Of a stretch of 64,000 bases of DNA, positions 13,101 through 24,900 are shown in pieces. The DNA is taken from positions 93,612,852 to 93,676,851 of the forward strand of contig CM059193.1 of the NCBI GenBank assembly GCA_030323885.1, in the 5' to 3' direction. Numbering within the stretch: the stretch's first letter is position 1; each line of letters begins with the position of its first letter. Below the pieces are notes generated by a model. It was not told the origin of the DNA and searched no databases. It saw nothing but the letters and a program-made list of their open reading frames with translations. The DNA is from Branchipolynoe longqiensis. Taxonomy: Eukaryota; Annelida; Polychaeta; Phyllodocida; Polynoidae. The translations under genes were made by a program, and so were the position numbers.

Positions 13101-16100
13101 ACGCCTCGGACCACATCCCAGCCCAGCCTTACGAGGAACCCTCTGCCGCCAACCCTCACGACACCGCCTTCAACAACCCGCCCGCCCAGACCCCGACCAC
13201 CACCCCACCCAGCCCTGAGGACTTCGCTGCCCCCCCGCTCGACCCTCGTCGGACCTCCTCACCGGATCCCGCCAAGGAGCGGGCCTCCTCCTTTTTGGCC
13301 GCCTGCTCCATGTCGACGCAGGCCCCGGACGCTCGCCGCCCCCCCTGGGAACCTGACCCCTGACGCGGCCCGCCTCCCTGCCGCCCCACCCTGCATCCGC
13401 CGCCTCGCCCCCTCGGGCGCGCCGCGAGCCCTCTCCGCCTTTTTTGGTGGAGGGCTCCTCGGCACCCCCTCACAGAACACCTACTGACTTTTTACTCTGC
13501 CTGAACTTTATTACTTATTTTATCATGTACATTTCTTCACTGCTCCTCCTTATTGCTTTTATTTCATTACTCCGCTCCTCATGAGCTTATGTACTTTTAC
13601 CAGATTATTCCTTATTTACTTCTATTTTGTCCTCTTGTTACTCTGTCTGACCTGTATGCTCTGTCTGAGGCGTAAATAAAAACGCCTTATTTCCTACACC
13701 CGCCTCCTCTCTTCCTTTTCGCGCATCGGTCGTAATGCGAAGCATTGCGTTTGATGCGAGGAGAGGAAGAGACCCTCCCCCGCCCCGCGCTGTCGCGCTG
13801 CTTTCTCACCTCGGCAGACGGCGCGGCGCGCCGCCACCTCCCCCGCCCTCCGCGTCGCGCAGCACTCGCGCCTCACCCGACGCCGCTGCTCGCCACCCTC
13901 TCGCCCTCCCCCGGGCCGGCAGCTTTCACACCTCACCTGCTGTCGCCCGTCCCTCCTCCCTTATAAGGTCGCCCGCCGGCCTCCCTCAGGCACTCGCCCT
14001 CCTGCCGTCTCCCAGCTCTCTGCCTTCTTCACCACCCACCCACCCTACACTCCTCCTACACTTCTCTTCCAGCGGTGGAGGGCTCCTCGGCACCCCCTCA
14101 CAGAACACCTACTGACTTTTTACTCTGCCTGAACTTTATTACTTATTTTATCATGTACATTTCTTCACTGCTCCTCCTTATTGCTTTATTTCTTACTCCC
14201 GCTCCTCTTGAGCTTATGTACTTTTACCAGATTATTTCCTTATTAACTTCTATTTTGTCCTCTTGTTACTCTGTCTGACCTGTATGCTCTGTCTGAGGCG
14301 TAAATAAAAACGCCTTATTTCCACCCCCGCCTCCTCTCTTCCTTTTCGCGCATCATTGGCCATACAATACCATTGTAACGATAACAAAAAAAAAACCTCC
14401 CTAAACCGACCACCTCCCTAAATGGACCATTTAAAGTCGGTCCCATGGTCGGTCAATTTAGAGAGGTTTTACTGTATGCATATTATATATTGTATGATTA
14501 TACTACATCATGATATATATCTGATTGTCGTGCCGCGTGTTGCCGCACACAAATTTATATTCCTAATAAAATGTTAAAATCTTCCTATTTTTGGTCACAC
14601 AATGTTGGTATCTCTGTGACTGAGGCTTTGACCTGATGCCCACTTCTGCCGCCAGGTGTGCCCTACGAGGTGACGACATACACGACGGACCTGAGCGGAT
14701 CGGGCACGGACGCTGACGTGTACATCGTGCTGTACGGACGTGACGTAGCAACGACTCAGATGTCGCTCTGTCCCATCAAACGTGAACGCAAGAAGAAGTT
14801 TGAACGCGGATCTACCGATAAGTTTGTTCTAGAGGTGAGGGAAGAGATTAGATTGGTTGGTTGTTGGAGTTTTACATCCTGGCAACATCTAAGGTCATAT
14901 TAGGACGGGTACCGACTTGTGACAGTGCGCACTCATGGCCACTTTATAGTGCTGCCCCACTGGGAAATCAGGCCGCCGGCACCATGACCCAATATCCCAC
15001 TCAGTCACATTATCCTAACATTGAGCTGCCGAGCGCCAGGCTAGGAAGTGAGAGGTCTCAATTTGATAAGTCATCGGTTTGACTCGACTGGGAACCGAAT
15101 TCCGGATCGACGGTACGCGAGGCCCGCGCTCTACCGATTCGGCCACTGCGCCCGTAGGTGTCTTTGTGAGTGAACATTTTTTTTGTGATGGTGTATTTAT
15201 GCTTCTCATAACGGTTAAAGCTAATGACTTGTTTTTGCCGCTAGACAGTAATAGTCTCGTGGTTCCCCTTCTTTTATTACTTTCAGTTGTTGTGTAGCTG
15301 TTGGCTGCATGTATTCTTTCTCTGTTTGTAAGCATTCTCCCGCATCTCCCTATGCTCTGTGAGTTTGTTAATTCTACAATTTGGTTGTTTGGCTACCTAT
15401 AGTTACTTTCCGTGACTGTCTTCACCTTGTTGTGTTAGTGGTCATTAGGTTTTGGTTTTAAGTTTAAAGTTTACGTGCTGGGTGTAATCATGCCTACCTT
15501 CTATGAGTTTGCTTGAATTATCAGCATATTTTAATTTCTTTTATTCATTTTTTATTTTATTTTTTATTTTATTTTTTAAACTTTTTTAGTTAGGCTAGCA
15601 GAGCATTGAACTCCCTTTTGATTAATCTTTTATATGTTTCTATTGTGACTATTCTTCTTTCTTCTAAGGGAGCAGGACGTAGCTCAGTCGGTAGAGTGTC
15701 CACCTATAAAGGTGTGGGTCATCGAGACCGATCCTGCTCAGTGGACCCATTTGTAGTTTAGGCTATTTTTCATTTTAACCAGTGGTCCACAACTGGTTCA
15801 TCAAAGGCTGTGGTATGTGTTTTCCTGTCTGTGAGAAAGTGCATATAAAAGACGCCTTGCTGCTTATCGAAATGGGTAGCCTATGTGGTGGCAGCGGGTT
15901 TCCTCCAAAGAAATATGTCAGATTGACCATATGTTTAAAGACCAATAGCCGATGATAAAAATCAATGTGCTCTAGAGGTGTTGTTAAATAAAATAAGCTT
16001 GACTTTTTATTTTCTTTCTTCTACTCCAAGTGCATTGCGTTCACTTGCTTTCTTGTACTTTTGTGTCTTCACGCTTTCATTCTGGCCCTTTAAATCTTCC

Positions 16101-18921
16101 ACAGATGGAGGATGTTGGAGAGACGATTGAGAAGATTCGACTAGGACATGACGGGACGGGCTGGGGCGCTGGCTGGCACCTGGACAGGGTCGAAGTGCGA
16201 AGACTGAAGGATGCCAAAGACACCCACAAGGTAGGTACAAGCAGCTTGTGATATCGCGACATAACCGGCATGTTGTTCCAGTGTCGGTATTAGCAACTCG
16301 CGTGTCGCTCCTGTATGTTTGTATTAGCGACTAGCATGGCACTATCATATGTCGGTATTAGCAACTAGCATGTCGCTCTGTACATAATTCTGTATTAGCA
16401 ATGAGCATGTCGCTCCCATGTCTGTATTAGCAACTAGCATGTCACTCCCATATCTATATCTTAGCAACTATGACATGGTATTCTCATATGACAGTATTAG
16501 CCACTAGTGTGTTGCTCCCATATTAGAGGCTAGCATGGCACTATCATATGTCTGTATTAGCAATGAGCATGTCGCTCCCATATCTGTATTAGCAACTAGC
16601 ATGGCGCCTCCATATGTTTGTTTTAGCAACTAGCATGTTGGTTCCATATGGTGGTATTAACAACTAGCATGGCACTGCCATATGTCTGTATTAGCAATGA
16701 GCATGTCGCTCCCATATGTGTATTAGCAACTAGCATGGCGCTACCATATGTTTGTTTTAGCAACTAGCATGTTGGTTCCATATGGTGGTCTTAACAACTA
16801 GTATGGCACTGCCATATTTCTGTATTAGCAAAGAGCATGTCGCTCCTGTATCTGTATTAGCAACCGAGCTTGGTTTAACAGGGTTATACTGTATCAGGGT
16901 ATCTGGGTATTTTGACATGCATGCCAAAAGTAATTGTCCATGTTTGTACTTCATACATGTCTCCAAAATCGGCCATTTAAAATCAAAGTTACTAAAGTAA
17001 CTGAAGTAATGTAGATTATAATAATTAACCTAATCCCAGATAGCACACAGCCGTCGGGCCGACGTCGGCTATTGGTCGCACCGTCGCCATCGACTTTCCA
17101 CCGTCGGCCCACCGTCGGGCCGACGGTGGTCTTCCGACGTTAGGATTCAATCCCTTTCCACTTTTGAGCCACCGTCGGCCCACCGTCGGGCCGACGGTGG
17201 TCTTCCGACGTTAGGTTTCAATCCCTTTCCACTTTTGAGCCACCGTCGGGCCACCGTCGGGCCGACGGTGGTCTTCCGACATTAGGTTTCAATCCCTTTC
17301 CACTTTTGAGCCACCGTCGGGCGTACGGCGGTAGCCCGCCGATGGTTTGCATTCATTTTCCATATTCGAGCCACCGTCGGCCCACCGTCGGGCCAACGGT
17401 GGTCTTCCGACGTTGGCTTTCCACCGTCGAGCCACCGTCGAGCCGACGGTGGTGGGCCGCCGCAGGTTTGCATTCATTTTCCACATTTGGGCCACCGTCG
17501 AGCCGACGGTGGTGGGCCGCCGAAGGTTTGCATTCATTTTCCACATTTGGTCCACCGTCGAGCCACCGTCGAGCCGACGGTGGTGGGCCGCGCTTGCGCA
17601 GTTCTTTAAATTTGGATTCCGGCTCGAGTCGCCAGCGGATCACGCGCGATCGTTGAGCAGTGTTCTTTTTCTACCAATAACTCCAGAAATCCCAGGAACT
17701 TTAAGGAATTATTTAACAGGTTTGTTTATTAATATGTTTAGATTATTTTGTAAAAGTTTTGTAATTTATTACGAAGTATTAATGGAATTATTCATGTTAA
17801 TACGATTTGAATTATCCGATACGGTTTGTTTACTTCGAATCGCCACCGGAACACGTGCGATCGTTGAGCAGCGTTCTTTTTCTACAAATAACTAAAAAAA
17901 TCGGAGGAATTTTAAGGAATTATTTAACAGGTTTGTTTATTAATATGTGTAGATTATTTTGTAAAATTTATTAGGATGTATTAATGGAATTATTCGTGTT
18001 AATACGATTTGAATTACCCTGTACGGAATGTTGACGAAAAACCGCCATCTTGGTTTTTTCCGAGAAGACACTGTCACTATAGTGTCAATACGTACAGACT
18101 ATATTAAATTTATAAGGTTAGGGTTCTCGATTTCTATTAACTTTGAATAAAACTAATATTTTTACACCTGTTCGTATTGACACTAGAGTGACAGTGTCTT
18201 CTCGGCTCGTCAGCTCGTCGGCTCGTCAGCGGTTTCCGCTGTCGGGGCGACGGCGGCAGCCACCGTCGAGTCGACGGCGGCAGCCACCGTCGAGTCGACG
18301 GCGGCAGCCACCGTCGAGTCGCCGTCGGCTCATCGGCGGTTTCCGCCGTCGGGGCGACGGCGGCAGCCGCCGTCGAGTCGACGGCGGGAGGTTGGACAAA
18401 ACAACGTCGGCCCGACGGCGGTTTCCACCGTCGGGCCGCCGGCGCGGCCGCCGTCGGGCCGACGGCTGTGTGCTATCTGGGATATATCATAAAGAAATGA
18501 CAGAAAATAAAAACCATCGAACTCATCAACTTTAACATCTTATGTCATAGTGACATTCTGTGTACCATTACTATTATAGTGGATAGTACTCAGAATGTCA
18601 CTATGACATAGCAGTACTATAGTTTGTATGTCGGTGGACTTTTGCAAATGTCATCACTTTAATTAGTTATCTCACTGAACCTTTTACCCTGCACACACTC
18701 CCGCAAATAATCATTTGTTGCTATTGTTGTTAGTAGTAGTTGTGATAGTTGTAGTTATCTTTACATGTAAAAAAAGCTTCCGAGTGAGTGGTGTGTCCCG
18801 CCCCATGATGGGGGGGGGGCGAGGTAAATGCTGGTACCCGCCCGCCCCCCACCCTAAGCCGGAGGGGTGTTGAAGGACCACTACAGAGCTTATTACACAC
18901 GATAAAGGGTTCATCAGTATC

Positions 18922-18956
<35 letters not shown>

Positions 18957-18957
18957 T

Positions 18958-18988
<31 letters not shown>

Positions 18989-21900
18989 TAGCCTGTCTCA
19001 AAAGGTGATAACTCTCTTTTTTTTTTGTCCATTGTAACGATTTTAGTTTTTTGTTCAAGTGTTTTTATTCCTCTGAATAACATGTTGTCAGTGCTAATGC
19101 ACTGGTCTTCCAGCCCTAATCACAATTGCCTCTACACAGTAAACAAATCTACAACAATATACAAATAGACAATTACAGGAAAATAAGCAAAACATCGTTA
19201 CATGAGTGATAGTTAAAGAACAAGATAAGAAAAATAGAAACACATGCGGGGAGGTAACTAAGTTAGACTAGTATGGTAGGCGTTAGTAGGGGGTGGGGCA
19301 CAGCTGGTTATCTTTCTAGTAGTAACATACTCTTTGAAAGGGTGATGGGGGATGTAGGGTGGGCCTTTGTGATTGAACTTACGTTCATGGTAATCTCAGG
19401 TGGGGCCTATTGAGTTAGTAAGTACGTTAATATTGATTAATCATGTACCTCAGTAGGATCCAACTACAATCATTTCCAGGCTCATTCCATTGAAGATGGG
19501 TTTTTGGTCTAGTTGGCCGCTACTGGTTGGGTTTACAGTGTTTGTTTGGGGGTGGGGGAGCGGGGGGACAGGGAAAGGAACGGCAACACCGACCCAGTGT
19601 ATCATTGATCTGCTTTGGCCTAGGCTGGTTGATTTAAATGTGCATGGAGGTTTATCTTGAAAGTTTTGTAACAATCACTGTTCCTGACACGTGCTGGTAG
19701 TTGGTTCCAGAGTGCTCCCCCCAGAACAACCGGTGACTTTTTCATTTTACTAGTTTTAACATGTGGCACTTTCAGGAGGGTGGCTTGTGCTGCACGTCTG
19801 GCTTGTGTAGGTGTGTCTATGTAATATGGGTCTTTCGCGCGGTGGTACATTAGGCCTAATAGGTGCTTGTCTCTGCGAATATTTAGGGCATCTAGTTTAG
19901 CTTTATTGTGCATCTCAATGGTATGTAGTGTTTTGCCTTTAAATACTGTGCGCAAACCTCTATTTTGAATAGTTTGGAGCTTTGCTTGCTGCTTTTTAGT
20001 TAGTATATTATATATTATGTCATTATAATCAATGATGGGCAGTATTGTGGTTTTGTACAATAGAAGTGCAGTCTCTTCGCTCATATAATGCCTTATTTTC
20101 CGGAAGGTGTTCATTTTGGCTGCCAATGTTCTGGTAATTCTATTTAATTGACTGGTTCCTGACATTGTAGGGTCAAGTGTAGTACCTAAATATTTATAAC
20201 TTAGAGCCTCCTTAAGTATACACTCCCCTATTTTTATACTGACAATTGGTAAACTGGAACGTTTAGTTTTAGTTGCAAATATTACATATTTAGTTTTTAT
20301 AATATTTATGGATAGTTTATTTTCCCTTTTCCACTGGTTTACTCTTTCTAAATCATGATTCATTTTGGATTCAGCCACTTTCACATCAACATCTGTTGCT
20401 ACCAGTGCCACATCATCAGCAAATATGCTTCCCTTTACTTTTTCAAGTACTAGTGGGAGGTCATTGATGTAGATTAAGAATAATAGTGGGCCCAGGGTAG
20501 ATCCCTGTGGTACCCCCGTCTTCACTTCTCTCAGTGAGGAATTAACACCTTCAAGTCTAGTATACTGTGATTGGTTTAGTAGGTAATTTTTTAGCAGTTT
20601 AGTTGTCCCTGTGCCCAGACCACTATTTGCCGCTTTTTCTATTAAAAGTTTGTGGTCTACAGTATCAAATGCTTTACGAAAGTCTATAAAGACAGCAATA
20701 GATAATCTTCCTTGATCCATCCCTGTCATTAGTGTGTCTAGCACACCTGCCACTGCTTTGGTTGTGGAGTGGTTCTTCCTGAAACCATTTTGCTCTATTG
20801 CTAGGTAACCTGTACTTTCATAAAATTCTGTTATTTGGTCATGGATTAGTTGCTCAACTATTTTGCCTGGTATTGGAAGAAGTGATATAGGTCTTAGTTC
20901 ATTACACGTTTTAGGGTTCGACGTTTTCGGGATTGGCATAATCATTTTTACGCTGAAAACACAAGGACATTTGCTTCAAATCAATATGTATTCTATTGGG
21001 ATTATGAAACACCATGTAAAAAACAAATCAGTTTATCCTGAGCAAATACATAAGCAGATAGTATGTTGATCGTTACCATGGACAAAGTTTTGTCCCATAT
21101 TGCTTAGCGCCTTTTGAGACAGTCTCATGATATGGTCCCATATGTATATGTATATATATAATATAGCTAGACCTATATAGATGTGTAACATAGCTATAAC
21201 TATGATATATTTCTATATATTTCTGTCTAATTTCATAGGATATACTAGTGTTGACTACATGGGCAGATTTGTCATAATTACTTTCATAAATATTAATGGA
21301 CAAATGAAGAACGGGACCTGCCAATCTTGTTTGATATTCTATTCCCAGCCACACACCAAGACTCACATGGAACCAGAGTCATCGCTGAAACTCACAAGAA
21401 TGCTTTCTGTTTGTTTGTGATATTAACATGTTGATTATTTCTGTTTTCTCTTTATAAAGTCAGGGGTAAGTGATTATCCCTGTTCTCACTTAGAAACCCT
21501 GGTCATCACAAAGCCCCCCATCCCTCCCTAGTTCTGGCACCCCTCTAACCCCCCCCCCCCCCCTCCCATCCCCCCACCCCACCCCACCCCACCCCACCCC
21601 ACCCCCACACACAATCCCCACTTCCGCATAAATAGTCCCAACTTTCCATGAGATTAACGCTAAATGTGATCCTTGATTTGACAAAAGAATGAAAAGGTGG
21701 CAGTAGCGCATGTAAAAATAGCTTATTTAAGGTGCCGCGGGAGAGACCCAAGATGCACTCTAAGGTGCAATCACAATGTCGTATAATAAGTAAATGGGTG
21801 AGTGGACGGTAAGTTTGCTGTGGTTGCTAGCTTGCCAGGAAACGATGTAGTGACCACCAGGGAAGGGGGGGGGGGCGGAATGGGGTCCTGACAGGTAAAG

Positions 21901-24900
21901 CAGCGAGAAAGGCGGCACCAATCAGAAGGTGACGGGCGGGCAAGGCGACCCGAGAGAGGTGGATGGTGGTGTCGCTTGTCGTTTTGTGCCAAATCAAACA
22001 CAATTTGATCATTTACGAACAATTTAGCAGCATTTAACATTTAATTTTGTAAGTTCCTTTTAATTGAGATTATTTACTCAAATTTGAATATGGAAACTGC
22101 CCATTGGAGATCAATAAATTAAATGAATTAGGAGAATAATTTTTGAATGTACAAATTTATAGTTTGGATAATAGAAAGTTGAACCCTGAAATTCTAATCA
22201 GGGGAAAACTATTATATGTGTATTAATAGAGAAATTAAGTGACATGCTATGTAATTTTATTTTTATCAATGTTTTTCTTGAATAAGTTGGGGAAATAATC
22301 AATTGTGTACAATTGGTCTTCCTTTTTCAACTGGTATTTCTTTACTTAGCATGTACATTAGCTGATTAGCTACATAATTAATAATTATCAATAATGTACA
22401 TAATTAATAATTATGAACATGTATTAATAGTTATCCACTGGTCCCCAAATAAGGCAGTTATTAGTTAAAAATTACATTTAAATGAATGTGTTATCCACCT
22501 CCCTCCTCCTAGACCTAGTTCCCCAAGTTTTGAGAGCATATTTGCAATACTAACACCTGCTTGAGACTGTTGTGTGTTGGATTTCCAGTTGTTCCAGACT
22601 ATTTAAAAAAAAAAAAAAAACAATTGCTGTGAATTAAAACATGAATGGCTGATTTTGAGCATGCAAACAATATTTTCTAAGTCAAAAACAGGGATGAGAA
22701 AATTTTCAATCTTCGGCGGATTTCCGATTTTTGTTCTTGGTCATATGGGATCATTTCCCCTCATATACTTAACACTGTCAAAAATGTACCGGAAGTTAGA
22801 CTAACGTTTTCTTTTGTTATTGTTGTTGGAGGTTACTCATCCCTGAAAATAATTACCCCCTTTCTTTGCGTAGATTGGGTTGCTAAGAACATTCACTTTG
22901 ATTGTGCATGAGGATGTGAGCTGATTCTTATCTCTTTTTTTTATCTTTCTGTTAATAGATTTATTTATTAAACAATGGACATTTCAAATTGTGATTAATT
23001 GGTATTTCGCTTTCTGCTGTTATGGATGCATTATTTAACAGTATTTACAGTTCGGTGGATTGTGATTCTTGATTTACTTTTAATTCAATTTAATATTCAG
23101 TTTAAGTAATTTTATTTCAGACTATTACATCCAAAAACCCACTGTAGCCTAATGACTTGGAACTATAAGTATTATACTTTAGTTTATATATACTACATAT
23201 ATAGTATATTTCTCCAGTGATGACAGGATTGTGATGGTTATAATGTATACCTATTCAGAAAAACTTTGTTGTTGTTGGTACATTAGTTGATTAAGCAGGG
23301 GGAATTTCAATCGCGGACGATTGATCTTCCTCATTCCACTGCTCCTTGTCCTATCCTAATAATGCCAAGGGCCAGGCTAGGAAACGACATGTATCAATTA
23401 GTAATTAGTCTTGATAAGCCTTGAATTCCATTACACTGTCCCCACTGATCTAAATTAGTCCGAAATCGCCATTCGCCATTGTTGTTTTTTCCTGAAATCC
23501 AAATGAAAATAGTCCTGAATTCCTATCAAATACAGTCTTGAAAAACCTTGAAATAGCCTTGAATTCCATATCTTCACACATGTATACGGACCTGCAGCTG
23601 TAATCCTTCCTCAGGGACCAGCGGTCAGTAACTTGTTTGGTTGTTGTTGTTTTAAATCCTAGCAACATCAAAGGTCATATTAGGACGGGGTAACTCAGAA
23701 GACATCTATTCGCAGGGTTCAGTAACTAAAGGAGGTGAGAGGAGGATGCACATTTGAGTTCCCTACATTCCTGTTTGGTTTGTTCGCATGTGCTGCAGGG
23801 CTCGGAGACCTACTCCTTCACAGCGAAGCGCTGGCTCGCCAGAGACGAGGGTGACGGATCTATTGAGTGTGAACTGGTGGCCGACAAGATAGTCGAGACG
23901 AAGCTGAAGCGTGACGGCAGCCTGAAGAGGAAGAACAAGGAGCTGAGAGACAAGCTCGTCAGTAAGTGAAATATACAACGTTATTAAGGAGCAGAGAAAA
24001 GCTCGTCAGTAAGTGAAATATACAATATTAATAAGGAGCGGAGAGACAAGCTCGTCAGTAATGGAAATATACAACATTATTAAGGAGCAGAGAAAAGCTT
24101 GTCAGTAAGTGAAATATACAATATTGTCGTGGGGGTGATGAAAATGGGAAATATTGCGCCTAGAGCGGGACTCGAACCCACATCTCTTTGCATTCCGGGC
24201 CAGTGTGCTAACCATTACACCACCTAGGCTCCCTGATATCAACATACTCCCCACGCCTACCTGTCTATGTGGTTACTTGCCTGAGAGGTCAGTGCAGACC
24301 ACTACACTCGTCCCCCTGGAATTGTAAGTCTTGTAATGCTTACAATTACATACATACAGGCAATGCACTAACACATACATACACAGGGTAGGTTCAACAA
24401 CCATACAGCGCAAAGCTTGTACAGGATCCTGATCACGGCAACCAGTGTCGTGGGGGTGATGAAAATGGGAAATATTGCGCCTAGAGCGGGACTCGAACCC
24501 ACATCTCTTTGCATTCCGGGCCAGGGTGCTAACCATTACACCACCTAGGCTCCCTGATATCAACACACTCCCCACGCCTACCTGTCTATGTGGTTACTTG
24601 CCTGAGAGGTCAGTGCAGACCACTACAATATTAACAAGAAGCTGAGAGACAAGCTCGTCAGTAAGTGAAATATACAACGTTATTAAGGAGCGGAGAAAAG
24701 CTTGTCAGTAAGTGAAATATACAATATTAATAAGGAGCGGAGAGACAAGCTCGTCAGTAAGTGAAATATACAACGTTATTAAGGAGCGGAGAAAAGCTTG
24801 TCAGTAAGTGAAATATACAATATTAATAAGGAGCGGAGAGACAAGCTCGTCAGTAAGTGAAATATGCAACATTATTAAGGAGCGGAGAAAAGCTTGTCAG

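Larger units (their letters stand above)
11279..14474. mobile_element. TIR-bounded composite, CAGTAAAACCTCTCT ends, TA target
   Basis: CAGTAAAACCTCTCT at 11279 is mirrored by AGAGAGGTTTTACTG ending at 14474; TA flanks both ends (11277-11278, 14475-14476), as in Tc1/mariner/pogo families. Inside are a SINE (11294-11623), then a GC-rich retroelement-like gene (about 11650-14354). No transposase is visible. The pogo/Tigger-like assignment rests on ends and target only. Confidence 0.75.
16930..18540. mobile_element. TTAA-family element interrupted by CGT copy B
   Basis: Left part has CATGCCAAAAGTAATT and AAGTAATGTAGATTATAATA; right part (18482-18536) ends AACTCATCAACTTTAACATC. Together they match the uninterrupted copy at 41630-41720. 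The CGT element sits between at an AT. Confidence 0.65.
18988..21127. mobile_element. GCCTGTCTCAAAAGGTG MITE split by a LINE
   Basis: The left end GCCTGTCTCAAAAGGTG (18991) and the right end CGCCTTTTGAGACAGTCTC (21108-21126) are inverse. The MITE parts, 18988-19043 and 20955-21127, together match in reverse the intact copy at 53781-54042. The 1.9 kb between is a LINE. Confidence 0.82.

Noticed and set aside
12068..13363. Other long frames overlapping the Gag-like ORF on both strands
   Set aside because: They are shadows of the high GC content. Only the 11760-12947 frame has the Cys/His cluster and a sensible start.
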